Part shown: piece by piece, positions 1 through 5,248 of the stretch
Position numbering within the stretch: position 1 is the first letter of the stretch
How the letters are laid out: each line of letters begins with the position of its first letter
DNA from: Oscillospiraceae bacterium
GTDB taxonomy: Bacteria; Bacillota_A; Clostridia; Oscillospirales; Oscillospiraceae
Assembly: GCA_017539885.1 (NCBI GenBank)
Contig: JAFYCC010000005.1
Span: 1 to 11,232, forward strand
DNA: 11,232 nt
Direction of reading: 5' to 3'
Notes under the pieces: model-generated
Seen by the model: only the letters and a program-made list of their open reading frames with translations
Told to the model about the DNA's origin: nothing
Database searches by the model: none
Translations under genes and position numbers: made by a program

Positions 1-66
1 ACTTGCAATGATAATCTAGAAATACGGAATAACAGAACCGTGGGGCACACGGGGATAGCTCGTTGA
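1..66 (+). CDS. tnpB: TnpB-like RNA-guided nuclease/transposase accessory protein, C-terminal fragment
   Basis: The frame is open from base 1 to a TGA at 64-66 and gives a 21-residue tail ending NNRTVGHTGIAR. The RTVGHTGI string matches the tails that follow the zinc-ribbon and RuvC-like domains in many IS605-type TnpB proteins, and it lies immediately before a right-end hairpin, as expected. TnpB proteins of this family are RNA-guided DNA endonucleases that help retain the element. The catalytic domains and the zinc-ribbon cysteines are upstream of the window, apart possibly from the Cys at residue 2, so intactness cannot be judged. The call rests on a short tail plus context. Confidence 0.6.
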   Translation, partial: TCNDNLEIRNNRTVGHTGIAR

Positions 67-141
67 TACTTAGCCGGGTGCGGCTATTGAGCGAGAAGCC
101 CCCGCCTCAACACGTATGTGTAGGCGGCGGGAGTATGTCAC
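67..141 (+). ncRNA. 3' scaffold of a TnpB guide RNA (omega RNA) and IS right end
   Basis: The segment contains one strong hairpin. Bases 99-107 pair with 122-131, leaving C128 bulged, and ACAC (110-113) pairs with GTGT (118-121) inside the loop. In TnpB systems this right-end region is transcribed as the guide-RNA scaffold, and the guide itself is the flanking chromosomal DNA, here starting near 142. Position and structure are seen; transcription and guide function are inferred from the family. Confidence 0.45.
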
Positions 142-150
142 CTGGATAGC

Positions 151-167
151 TTCTACGCTCCGTAGAA
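151..167. terminator. Short hairpin just outside the IS right end
   Basis: TTCTACG (151-157) and CGTAGAA (161-167) form a perfect 7-bp stem with the 3-nt loop CTC, followed on the + strand by ACTTTTG. It could stop transcription leaving the IS element, but the stem is weak and the T run is short. If the element's guide RNA extends past 141, its guide would fall inside this hairpin. Confidence 0.3.
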
Positions 168-240
168 ACTTTTGAAATCGCGTATTCAAGGATCGAGGCG
201 GCTGCTTTCGCATTTGGGGTTTCCCGCTCATTTCTCTAAA

Positions 241-340
241 CCGTGCGTATTATAGGGCTATCGTGTCGTTTATGGGGGTAACGTGCAATTTGCCTGGTTA
301 TCGTGCTCATTATGGGGTTATCGTGTGAAAGATGAGCACC
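241..340 (+). repeat. Five direct repeats of 20 nt in exact phase
   Basis: Units start at 241, 261, 281, 301 and 321 with no indels. The core CGTGY recurs at 242, 262, 282, 302 and 322. The consensus is approximately tCGTGYnnwTTATGGGGTTA. Units 2 and 4 are closest to it, unit 3 is divergent in its middle, and unit 5 keeps only the first part. Because 20 is not a multiple of three, the repeats are unlikely to be coding. They form most of the 67-409 stretch, which has no gene. Possible roles are iteron-like or regulator binding sites about two helical turns apart, or the multiple terminal repeats of a decayed IS (IS21-family ends carry such repeats). No istA/istB remnant is visible. Confidence 0.75.
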
Positions 341-344
341 GACA

Positions 345-368
345 AAAAGTATGATTTTCAGTACTTTT
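345..368 (-). terminator. Weak A+T-rich terminator-like hairpin after the Nudix gene
   Basis: AAAAGTA (345-351) and TACTTTT (362-368) form a 7-bp stem with a 10-nt loop. Read on the minus strand it ends in five Ts, and it lies about 40 nt beyond the Nudix stop codon. The stem has a single G-C pair, so this is a tentative call. Confidence 0.3.
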
Positions 369-409
369 CTGTGGATTTTTGCATATGACGAACACAATGG
401 CTGCCAGAC

Positions 410-1027
410 TTACCGTTTCCGAGTCGGCTGATACTCTCCGGCCAGAAGTATATCTCTGAATCTGACAAGAAACCGTGCCGTCAGTCCCCAGATTCCGTAC
501 TGCTCATATGCCCAGTAAAATGTAGTATTGCTTCTTCGCTGATAGTTCCTTAGATACTGCCTCAAAATGACGGGCAGTTTCTCGCTCTCGGGGTCGCTCA
601 GGTCATATACAGCCGGTTCATGGGACAAAAGCCAGGCAAAAGGCATTGTAAAGACCTCGCTCACTTCTTCCTGCCGAAGGAGCAGGCGTTCCGGTTCAAA
701 CGGCTCAATCTCCGCCAATACCGGATAGACAAACATTCTCTCCAAATGCCATTCCGGTTCCATCCTCTGCAGAACGTTTACAGAAGAAGGTCGGATCCCG
801 AGCTCTTCATAAGTCTCACGCAACGCCGTATCAATACAGTTTTCTCCCGCCTCGATATGGCCACCGGGAAAGCAGATCTCCCCCGGCTGCCAGACATTCA
901 TAGAACGGACCTCCATAAGGAGCGCCGGCTCATCTTTGTACTGGACGATCGGGATCAGGATGGCTGCTGAAGGCGCGTGGATTACTTTCTCTTCTTCTGG
1001 AACCGAGGCCTTGATTATATCTTGCAT
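410..1027 (-). CDS. Nudix hydrolase, CoA pyrophosphatase-like
   Basis: Predicted 205-residue Nudix hydrolase. The Nudix box is complete at about residues 56-78: G56, E62, R70-E71, E74-E75, G77, with FPGG just before it (53-56). Upstream of the box, LLMEVRS and GEICFPGG fit the CoA-pyrophosphatase branch (NudL/NUDT7-like), whose members cut CoA or acyl-CoA to 3',5'-ADP and phosphopantetheine with Mg2+ or Mn2+. The substrate is inferred from this similarity, and other nucleoside-diphosphate derivatives are possible. The start chosen is the ATG at 1027, because AAGGA lies 8 nt upstream of it. A GTG eight codons earlier (1051) is in frame but has no such site. The gene stands alone on the minus strand, ends in TAA at 410, and has several small hairpins upstream (1050-1169). 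The length is normal for the family and nothing looks broken. Confidence 0.85.
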   Translation of the reverse strand: MQDIIKASVPEEEKVIHAPSAAILIPIVQYKDEPALLMEVRSMNVWQPGEICFPGGHIEAGENCIDTALRETYEELGIRPSSVNVLQRMEPEWHLERMFVYPVLAEIEPFEPERLLLRQEEVSEVFTMPFAWLLSHEPAVYDLSDPESEKLPVILRQYLRNYQRRSNTTFYWAYEQYGIWGLTARFLVRFRDILLAGEYQPTRKR

Positions 1028-1169
1028 AATGAGATTCCTTATTACCGACACTCAGCATTTTTTCTGAGTTATTATTGCAGCATAAACGCTCGATCCAATT
1101 ATCGAGTTGTACACTTGAAAACTACTCAACATTGTATCACACCGTGTCTCAGTTTTGAAGAGCTGAGAC
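1028..1169. other. A+T-rich upstream region of the Nudix gene with three hairpins
   Basis: This is the left part of a 427-bp stretch without a well-supported gene (1028-1454). It holds three small inverted repeats: ACTCAG/CTGAGT (1050-1068), CTCGAT/ATCGAG with loop CCAATT (about 1088-1105), and GTCTCAG/CTGAGAC (1146-1152 and 1163-1169). It is clearly richer in A+T than the flanking genes. A promoter for the Nudix gene is expected here on the minus strand, but I found no convincing -35/-10 pair. The repeats could be operators or leader hairpins. Confidence 0.4.
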
Positions 1170-1200
1170 TATTTAATTATCACGATGGAGGCGATTCCTC

Positions 1201-1311
1201 ATGAGCATTTTTGGCGCTCGTTTCCGATGCGGAGACAAGCCGTTGCTTGGCAAGCAAAAGGGAGGTTTTTGTTGTTATAACGGCTGGTGTATGGTATACT
1301 CAACTCGATAG
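1201..1311 (+). CDS. Possible small ORF of 36 residues, unknown function
   Basis: An ATG at 1201 lies 9 nt after a GGAGG (1187-1191) and opens 36 codons ending in TAG at 1309-1311. The predicted peptide has three cysteines in its middle (residues 10, 24, 25) and a fourth at 30, is basic, and shows no signal peptide or family that I recognise. A second overlapping frame begins at ATG 1185 and runs 31 codons. The ORF overlaps the promoter for the downstream gene, which argues against a conserved protein. The good ribosome binding site is the only positive evidence; this may be a chance ORF. Confidence 0.2.
   Translation: MSIFGARFRCGDKPLLGKQKGGFCCYNGWCMVYSTR
1243..1257. promoter_or_regulatory. 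Palindrome upstream of the M20 promoter, possible operator
   Basis: TTGCTTG-G-CAAGCAA is a perfect 15-bp palindrome with a single central base. It ends 14 bp before the -35 box of the promoter at 1272-1300. The symmetry and position fit a dimeric regulator site, but no regulator gene is in the window. Confidence 0.35.
1272..1300 (+). promoter_or_regulatory. Sigma-A-type promoter for the M20 amidohydrolase gene
   Basis: The -35 box TTGTTA (1272-1277) and the -10 box TATACT (1295-1300) are 17 bp apart, with TGG directly before the -10 box (extended -10). The start of transcription would fall near 1307, giving a leader of about 150 nt. That leader contains a nested hairpin, with CGTGGA 1321-1326 paired to TCCACG 1355-1360 around GCGGC 1333-1337 paired to GCCGC 1344-1348. 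Confidence 0.6.
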
Positions 1312-1399
1312 ATTCGCATGCGTGGAGCGCTGGCGGCTATATTGCCGCTTGACATCCACGTGGCTGAACACACCTCCGGATAAACAGCCCCTGAACTCT

Positions 1400-1445
1400 A
1401 AAGAGGAGAAATCGCATTCCTCCCCGCCCGCAGAGGCGGGAGAAT
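1400..1445 (+). promoter_or_regulatory. Strong Shine-Dalgarno followed by a hairpin instead of an ATG
   Basis: AAAGAGGAG (1400-1408) is the best ribosome binding site near the M20 gene, but the codon at the ideal distance (7 nt) is ATT at 1416, which is in frame with the M20 gene. A hairpin starts exactly there: CCCGCC 1423-1428 pairs with GGCGGG 1435-1440, and it extends outward to 1416-1445 with two bulged Cs. The first ATG comes at 1455, 46 nt after the site. Either ATT is the start, or the hairpin was inserted or evolved between the site and the start codon. Confidence 0.5.
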
Positions 1446-1454
1446 CCTGCGCAA

Positions 1455-2594
1455 ATGACGATGAAGCATATCAGTCAGGACAACCTGGACAAAATCATAG
1501 GACTGAGGCATCTCCTTCACAGATGCCCGGAGCTGTCGCTGCGGGAATCCGGAACTATGAGGATTTTGAAGGATTTCCTTCGGGAGAACACGGCTTTCGG
1601 AATCCATGAGAGAGACGGCTGGTTTTATGCGGCAAAGAAGTCGGCTGCTGATCCGGCGCAGAAACCGCCCGTCGCGTTCCGGGCTGAACTGGACGCGCTT
1701 CCGATGGAGGAGAGCATTTCCCTCGCTTACGGTTCTGCCCGCGCCGGCGTTTCCCATAAATGTGGTCATGACGGGCATATGGCAGCACTTTGCGGGCTCG
1801 CGCTGGAACTGGACCTGATCAAGCTGGATCGGACAGTTTATCTAGTGTTCCAGCCTGCGGAGGAGATTGGTCAGGGAGCAATGCGCTGTGCGAATCTGAT
1901 TCGGGAAAAGGGGATCACGGAGATATATGCGTTTCACAATCTCAGCGGTTTTCCGGAAAGCAGCGTAGTATACCGGAAAGAAATGACACAGCCCGCATCG
2001 GAAGGCCTGCTGATCCGCATGCATGGGAAGCAGTCTCATGCCGGCTATCCGGAGGAAGGCCGCAACCCGTCTGCGGCGATTGCGGAACTGGCGCTGTATG
2101 CGCAGCATCTGCCGGAAGAACCGCATGACGGCATGGCTTTGTGCACGATCGTGGGGATGCAGAGCGGTCAGGGCGATTTCGGCATCTCGTCAGGAGACGG
2201 ATCCTTAAGCGTGACACTTCGGGCAGAGCGGGAAAAGTACATGAAGGAAATGGAGCAAAAACTCCTTCAGAAAGCGGAAGTGCTGGCCGCACGGGATTCC
2301 CTCCGGACTGAGCATGAAATACACGACTATTTCCCGGAGACCAGAAATCACGATGAAGCATTGGACCGCGTGATTCGGAAAGCTGCCGGACTGCGGCTGC
2401 CCATCATTGAAATGAAGGATCTGTGGAGAGCGTCGGAGGACTTCGGACATTATCTGAAACTGTGTTCCGGGGCGCTGTTCTACATCGGCAACGGGAACGG
2501 GTACCCTGCGCTGCATACGGACAAATATGATTTCAACGACAGAATTCTGGAAGCAGCGGTCAATGTTTTCCTCGCACTTGCAGAGGCAGAATGA
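1455..2594 (+). CDS. M20D-family metallo-amidohydrolase (N-acyl amino acid hydrolase type)
   Basis: A 379-residue cytosolic zinc amidohydrolase of the M20 clan, closest in motif pattern to N-acyl-L-amino-acid amidohydrolases, hippurate hydrolases and AbgA-like proteins, which release an amino acid from an N-acyl conjugate. Visible signatures: RAELDALP (76-83); HKCGHDGH (101-108), giving the metal ligands C103 and H105; QPAEE (133-137) with the catalytic and ligand glutamates; H161; a lid/dimerisation domain opening near residue 185 and containing HGKQSHAGYPEEGRNP; and a C-terminal LHTDKYDFND with H354. All core ligands are present and the length is normal. The ATG at 1455 is chosen because family homology begins a few residues later; ATG 1461 is equally possible. 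The ribosome binding site is badly placed for both, and an in-frame ATT at 1416 is better placed. The substrate cannot be told from sequence. The exonuclease gene follows in the same direction after 168 bp. Confidence 0.85.
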   Translation: MTMKHISQDNLDKIIGLRHLLHRCPELSLRESGTMRILKDFLRENTAFGIHERDGWFYAAKKSAADPAQKPPVAFRAELDALPMEESISLAYGSARAGVSHKCGHDGHMAALCGLALELDLIKLDRTVYLVFQPAEEIGQGAMRCANLIREKGITEIYAFHNLSGFPESSVVYRKEMTQPASEGLLIRMHGKQSHAGYPEEGRNPSAAIAELALYAQHLPEEPHDGMALCTIVGMQSGQGDFGISSGDGSLSVTLRAEREKYMKEMEQKLLQKAEVLAARDSLRTEHEIHDYFPETRNHDEALDRVIRKAAGLRLPIIEMKDLWRASEDFGHYLKLCSGALFYIGNGNGYPALHTDKYDFNDRILEAAVNVFLALAEAE

Positions 2595-2762
2595 GCCGGC
2601 GGGGACGGTTCGCCTTCCTGAGATTCAAAAAAGAAGACAGACGTAACCAAAGCTGTATTCTTTCGTTTGAGAGCGTTCCGGCAGAAATCAACAGAGGTCC
2701 GGCGGACGGAGCAGGCGGCGGATCAGACGCCGTCAGCCGGCTGAGACAGGAGGGCGGTTTGC

Positions 2763-3308
2763 GTGTCGAGATTCATTGTTTTCGACGTGGAGACGCCGAA
2801 CCGATTCAACAACCGCATGAGTTCGATCGGCGTTACGGCGGTGGAGGATGGCAGGGTCGCGGATCGCTTCTTCACTCTCGTGAATCCGGAGACGTATTTC
2901 GACTATTTCAACACGCGGCTGACCGGGATCAGCGAGGAGACCGTCGCAGATGCACCGACCTTTCCAGAGGCGTGGGATAAACTCGAGCCGCTCCTGACGA
3001 GCGGGATCCCGGTGGCGCACAACGCCGTGTTCGATCTTTCGGTTTTGAAGAAGTGCCTGAACGGGTACGGAATCTTCTGGAAAGACAGTGTCCGCTATCT
3101 CTGCACCGTGCAGATGGGAAGACGCCTGCTGCCGGAAATGAGCCACAGTCTCGATGCTATGTGTGTGTATTACGGTATCGCGCTTGATCACCATCGGGCG
3201 GACAGCGACAGCGAGGCATGCGCGCAGATCCTGCTGCACTATCTCGACTCCGGAGCTGACGTGAGCCGGTTCATCCGGACGTACCGTCTTACCGAGCAGA
3301 ACACTTGA
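2763..3308 (+). CDS. DEDDh-type 3'-5' exonuclease (DnaQ epsilon-like)
   Basis: A 181-residue single-domain exonuclease of the DnaQ/RNase T superfamily. Exo I is FDVET with D8 and E10, Exo II is HNAVFD with D91, and Exo III is HHRADSD with H144 and D149, so all four metal-binding acids and the general-base histidine are present. Such proteins remove nucleotides from 3' ends with two Mg2+ ions. Stand-alone versions serve in proofreading, repair or RNA processing, and which applies here cannot be told. The start is a GTG at 2763, supported by AGGAGGG (2748-2754) 8 nt upstream and by the family's hydrophobic first strand beginning at once (RFIVFDVET). It follows the amidohydrolase by 168 bp with no clear terminator between, so they may share a transcript. 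It ends 36 bp before a long inverted repeat. Confidence 0.85.
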   Translation: MSRFIVFDVETPNRFNNRMSSIGVTAVEDGRVADRFFTLVNPETYFDYFNTRLTGISEETVADAPTFPEAWDKLEPLLTSGIPVAHNAVFDLSVLKKCLNGYGIFWKDSVRYLCTVQMGRRLLPEMSHSLDAMCVYYGIALDHHRADSDSEACAQILLHYLDSGADVSRFIRTYRLTEQNT

Positions 3309-3344
3309 GAGATGGTCCAACGAGCAAAGGAATACATTCTCCTG

Positions 3345-3391
3345 ATACTGCAAAGCCGGCGGATCTTACCGATCCGCCGGCTTTGCAGTAT
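3345..3391. terminator. Very long perfect hairpin between convergent genes
   Basis: Bases 3345-3365 and 3371-3391 are perfect reverse complements: 21 bp with no mismatch, around the 5-nt loop TTACC. The core of the stem is AAGCCGGCGGATC. It lies between the exonuclease (+) and the flavoprotein (-), where a bidirectional terminator is expected. Neither side has a real T run, so it is not a textbook intrinsic terminator. Transcription block by stem strength, an RNase III target, or a mobile palindromic repeat are alternatives. Confidence 0.6.
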
Positions 3392-3431
3392 ACTTCCGGT
3401 ATTTCAGACGCGTCTCCGGAAGGCAGAAGAT

Positions 3432-4067
3432 TCAGCGGGCTAGGGCCTTGCCCATGTCGTAGGCTTTTCTGCACTCTTCCGGGAAGACCGTATCATGTCG
3501 CGCTTTCTTCGCTTCGGGGTCGAACATCGACCACGGCCAGTCCGTCTTGCCGTAATCCTTAAGCTGGAGCGTGTTGCCGCTGACAAGCACCTCGGTCGGA
3601 CCGACAAAACGGCTGAGCGTCTGCTGATAGCCGTGAAGCAGATCCGTATATGCGGTATCGACAGCGTTGCTCGTCATAATGAGAAGTACGGGCACGGTGC
3701 GCTCATTGCAGCAGGGAGTCTCCAGATTGTAGGTCAGGTTCTGAAAAACGAGCCGCTCGTAGAGCGCGCGGAAGCCTGCCGTCAGATTTCCGAGATAGTT
3801 CGGCGAGCCGATGATCAGGCCGTCCGAGCTGCGGATCGCATCCAGAACGGGGGTCAGTCCGTCGCGGCAGATGCAGTGTCCCTTGAATTTCTCCTTTTTG
3901 CAGCCGAAGCAGGAGATGCAGCCGGTGTACTTTTCCAGCCGGTACAGATCGAAGCGTTCGATCTCTGCGCCAGAAGCCTGTGCGCCTTTGGAGGCTTCAG
4001 AGATCAGTGTCTCCGTGTTCCAGCCTGTTCTCGGCCCGGCGTTTACCGCGATGATTCTTTTACTCAT
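3432..4067 (-). CDS. Iron-sulfur flavoprotein-like NAD(P)H:FMN reductase family protein
   Basis: A 211-residue flavodoxin-fold protein. The FMN phosphate loop is near the N-terminus (GPRTGWNTETL, 11-21) and the second FMN contact is GSPNYLGNLTAGFRALYER (87-105). Between them is a compact cysteine cluster, C50-x2-C53-x2-C56-x8-C65 plus C67, like the Fe-S motif of archaeal and clostridial iron-sulfur flavoproteins (Isf), which pass electrons to O2, peroxide or other carriers. Cluster binding is inferred from the spacing. The ATG at 4067 has GGAGG about 10 nt upstream. The gene starts 15 nt after the stop of the MBL-rubredoxin gene, so the two surely form an operon, and the flavoprotein could reduce that rubredoxin. 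The alternative is a plain NADPH-dependent FMN reductase with structural cysteines. Confidence 0.8.
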   Translation of the reverse strand: MSKRIIAVNAGPRTGWNTETLISEASKGAQASGAEIERFDLYRLEKYTGCISCFGCKKEKFKGHCICRDGLTPVLDAIRSSDGLIIGSPNYLGNLTAGFRALYERLVFQNLTYNLETPCCNERTVPVLLIMTSNAVDTAYTDLLHGYQQTLSRFVGPTEVLVSGNTLQLKDYGKTDWPWSMFDPEAKKARHDTVFPEECRKAYDMGKALAR

Positions 4068-4082
4068 GTTCCGTTTCCTCCG

Positions 4083-5024
4083 CTACGCTCTGTTGAACTT
4101 TTCTTTCGGCTGCTTGCAACGCGGACATTTCCAGTCCTCGGGGAGAGACTCGAAAGCGGTACCGTCATGCTCGGCGGGATCGTAGACATAGCCGCAGACG
4201 GAGCATACATACTTGCCGGATGCCGCCTGCGATGAAAAGTCATATTCCCCGAATACGGTTTCGACAGGATGCTCAAGATCCATTACACGCCGGGCTTCCA
4301 GGTTTTCATAGCCCTGCGGCGTGTGAGTGCCGCAGTACACGGTCGGATGATTCCGCACGAACGAACGCACGCGGTCGAGCGTCTCGCGGGCGGCGGCTCG
4401 GTCTTCGTAGACGACTGAGAGCTTGCCTGCGTAAAGAGCCTCGTCCACGTAGGTGATATCGCCGTGCAGCATATAGTACAGGCCGTCACTCTCGACAATG
4501 ACGAGGCTGTTGCCGTTCGTATGACCTTTCGCACGGATGAAATAGATGCCGTCGCAGATTTTCTGACTCTCCGGGAACTCATAGTATGCGCCGTCTGTGA
4601 ACGTTACGGGTACGATGTTGTCCAGTCCATGCAGTTCTTCTGCGGCGGCTTCTTCCTCGCCGACGTAGATCTTCGCATTGGGGAAAGAACGCAGCTCGCC
4701 GGAGTGGTCGCCGTGCTTGTGGGTCAGCAGAATCCTTGTCACCTGCTCGCGCTCATAACCCATCGCGGCGAGCGCTTCGAGATAACTGCAAATGTCTCTG
4801 CCCGTGTACAGCGGGCTGTTCTCATCGGGCTGCTCCTCCGGCGTCCCGGCAGGCAATCCGGTGTCTACGAGGATCACCTCGTCTCCGGTATCGATCAGGT
4901 AGTTCTGGAGGCTGCCCCGATAACGGATACTGGGATCATAATTATCCGGCCCATCTTCACCGCCAAAGACGAAAGGCTGGGTATAGAATCCGTCTCGTCT
5001 GAATTTTACAGCTTTAATTATCAT
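4083..5024 (-). CDS. Metallo-beta-lactamase-fold hydrolase fused to a C-terminal rubredoxin
   Basis: A 313-residue two-domain protein. Residues 1 to about 255 are an MBL domain with THKHGDH (H102, H104, D106, H107), H168 in GHTNGNS, D189 in HGD and H234 in GTHTPQGY, a complete dinuclear set. Its layout ([29 protein letters not shown]) resembles AHL-lactonase and glyoxalase-II-type enzymes. Residues about 270-313 are a rubredoxin with C274-x2-C277-G-Y and CPRC (C300, C303) binding one iron. Flavodiiron proteins also use an MBL fold, but with HxExDH and a flavodoxin domain; both are lacking here. The ATG at 5024 is chosen because GGAGG (5 nt upstream) overlaps the in-frame ATG at 5036. The promoter at 5066-5094 precedes it, and the flavoprotein gene follows after 15 nt. 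Function is unknown: redox-linked hydrolase or electron-transfer enzyme. Confidence 0.85.
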   Translation of the reverse strand: MIIKAVKFRRDGFYTQPFVFGGEDGPDNYDPSIRYRGSLQNYLIDTGDEVILVDTGLPAGTPEEQPDENSPLYTGRDICSYLEALAAMGYEREQVTRILLTHKHGDHSGELRSFPNAKIYVGEEEAAAEELHGLDNIVPVTFTDGAYYEFPESQKICDGIYFIRAKGHTNGNSLVIVESDGLYYMLHGDITYVDEALYAGKLSVVYEDRAAARETLDRVRSFVRNHPTVYCGTHTPQGYENLEARRVMDLEHPVETVFGEYDFSSQAASGKYVCSVCGYVYDPAEHDGTAFESLPEDWKCPRCKQPKEKFNRA

Positions 5025-5065
5025 AATATCCTCCATTCTCCGTAGTGTTGGATGTCAACATATAA

Positions 5066-5094
5066 AGTATACGGGAAAACCAGCGCTTTCGCAA
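5066..5094 (-). promoter_or_regulatory. Sigma-A-type promoter for the MBL-rubredoxin/flavoprotein operon
   Basis: On the minus strand, TTGCGA (5094-5089) and TATACT (5071-5066) are spaced by 17 bp. Transcription would start near 5059, about 35 nt before the ATG at 5024. An inverted repeat GTTTCC/GGAAAC (5109-5114, 5120-5125) lies just upstream of the -35 box and could bind a regulator. Confidence 0.5.
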
Positions 5095-5182
5095 TGGCTT
5101 TTCTCGATGTTTCCGTCGGGGAAACGATACGGACCTGTTCTTGCTGCCCTGCACAGTGTCGGCTGCCGGTCTGCAGCACTAC

Positions 5183-5211
5183 TTGATTAACGGGCAGCGG
5201 TATGGTAGATT
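5183..5211 (+). promoter_or_regulatory. Possible promoter for the alpha/beta hydrolase
   Basis: TTGATT (5183-5188), a 17-bp spacer ending in TGG, and TAGATT (5206-5211) give a moderate match to a sigma-A promoter with an extended -10. It lies 37 nt before the GTG start, back to back with the operon promoter at 5066-5094. Confidence 0.4.
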
Positions 5212-5248
5212 GCCGGTAGGAATTGATATACGGAGAGGAGGATCTGGC

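Larger units (their letters stand above)
1..141 (+). mobile_element. 3' end of an IS200/IS605-family element (tnpB tail and right end)
   Basis: This is the right-hand remnant of an element whose body lies outside the window. It holds the last 21 codons of a TnpB-like frame ending at 66, then a non-coding right end with a G+C-rich bulged hairpin (99-131) and a terminal tract ending in GTATGTCAC (133-141). A structured right end directly after tnpB is typical of IS200/IS605 elements, where TnpA recognises the hairpin and the same DNA encodes the 3' part of the TnpB guide RNA. The exact cleavage site is inferred; TCAC at 138-141 is the best candidate. No terminal inverted repeat or target duplication is expected for this family. 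Confidence 0.7.

Noticed and set aside
241..340. Phased repeats as a CRISPR array
   Set aside because: The 20-nt period is too short for repeat plus spacer, the units are similar throughout their length, and no cas gene is near.
1201..1454. T-box or known riboswitch leader of the amidohydrolase
   Set aside because: Hairpins are present, but no T-box sequence or other conserved riboswitch core could be recognised.
2595..2762. A gene between the amidohydrolase and the exonuclease
   Set aside because: The only frame spanning it overlaps the exonuclease out of frame, has no family features, and the region otherwise holds just the exonuclease's ribosome site.
4083..5024. Flavodiiron protein (rubredoxin:oxygen oxidoreductase)
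   Set aside because: There is no flavodoxin domain in the chain, and the metal motif is HxHxDH in place of HxExDH.
5141..5248. 36-residue N-terminal extension of the alpha/beta hydrolase
   Set aside because: It would run through the promoter and ribosome binding site of the gene; the GTG at 5249 has AGAGGAGG at 7 nt.
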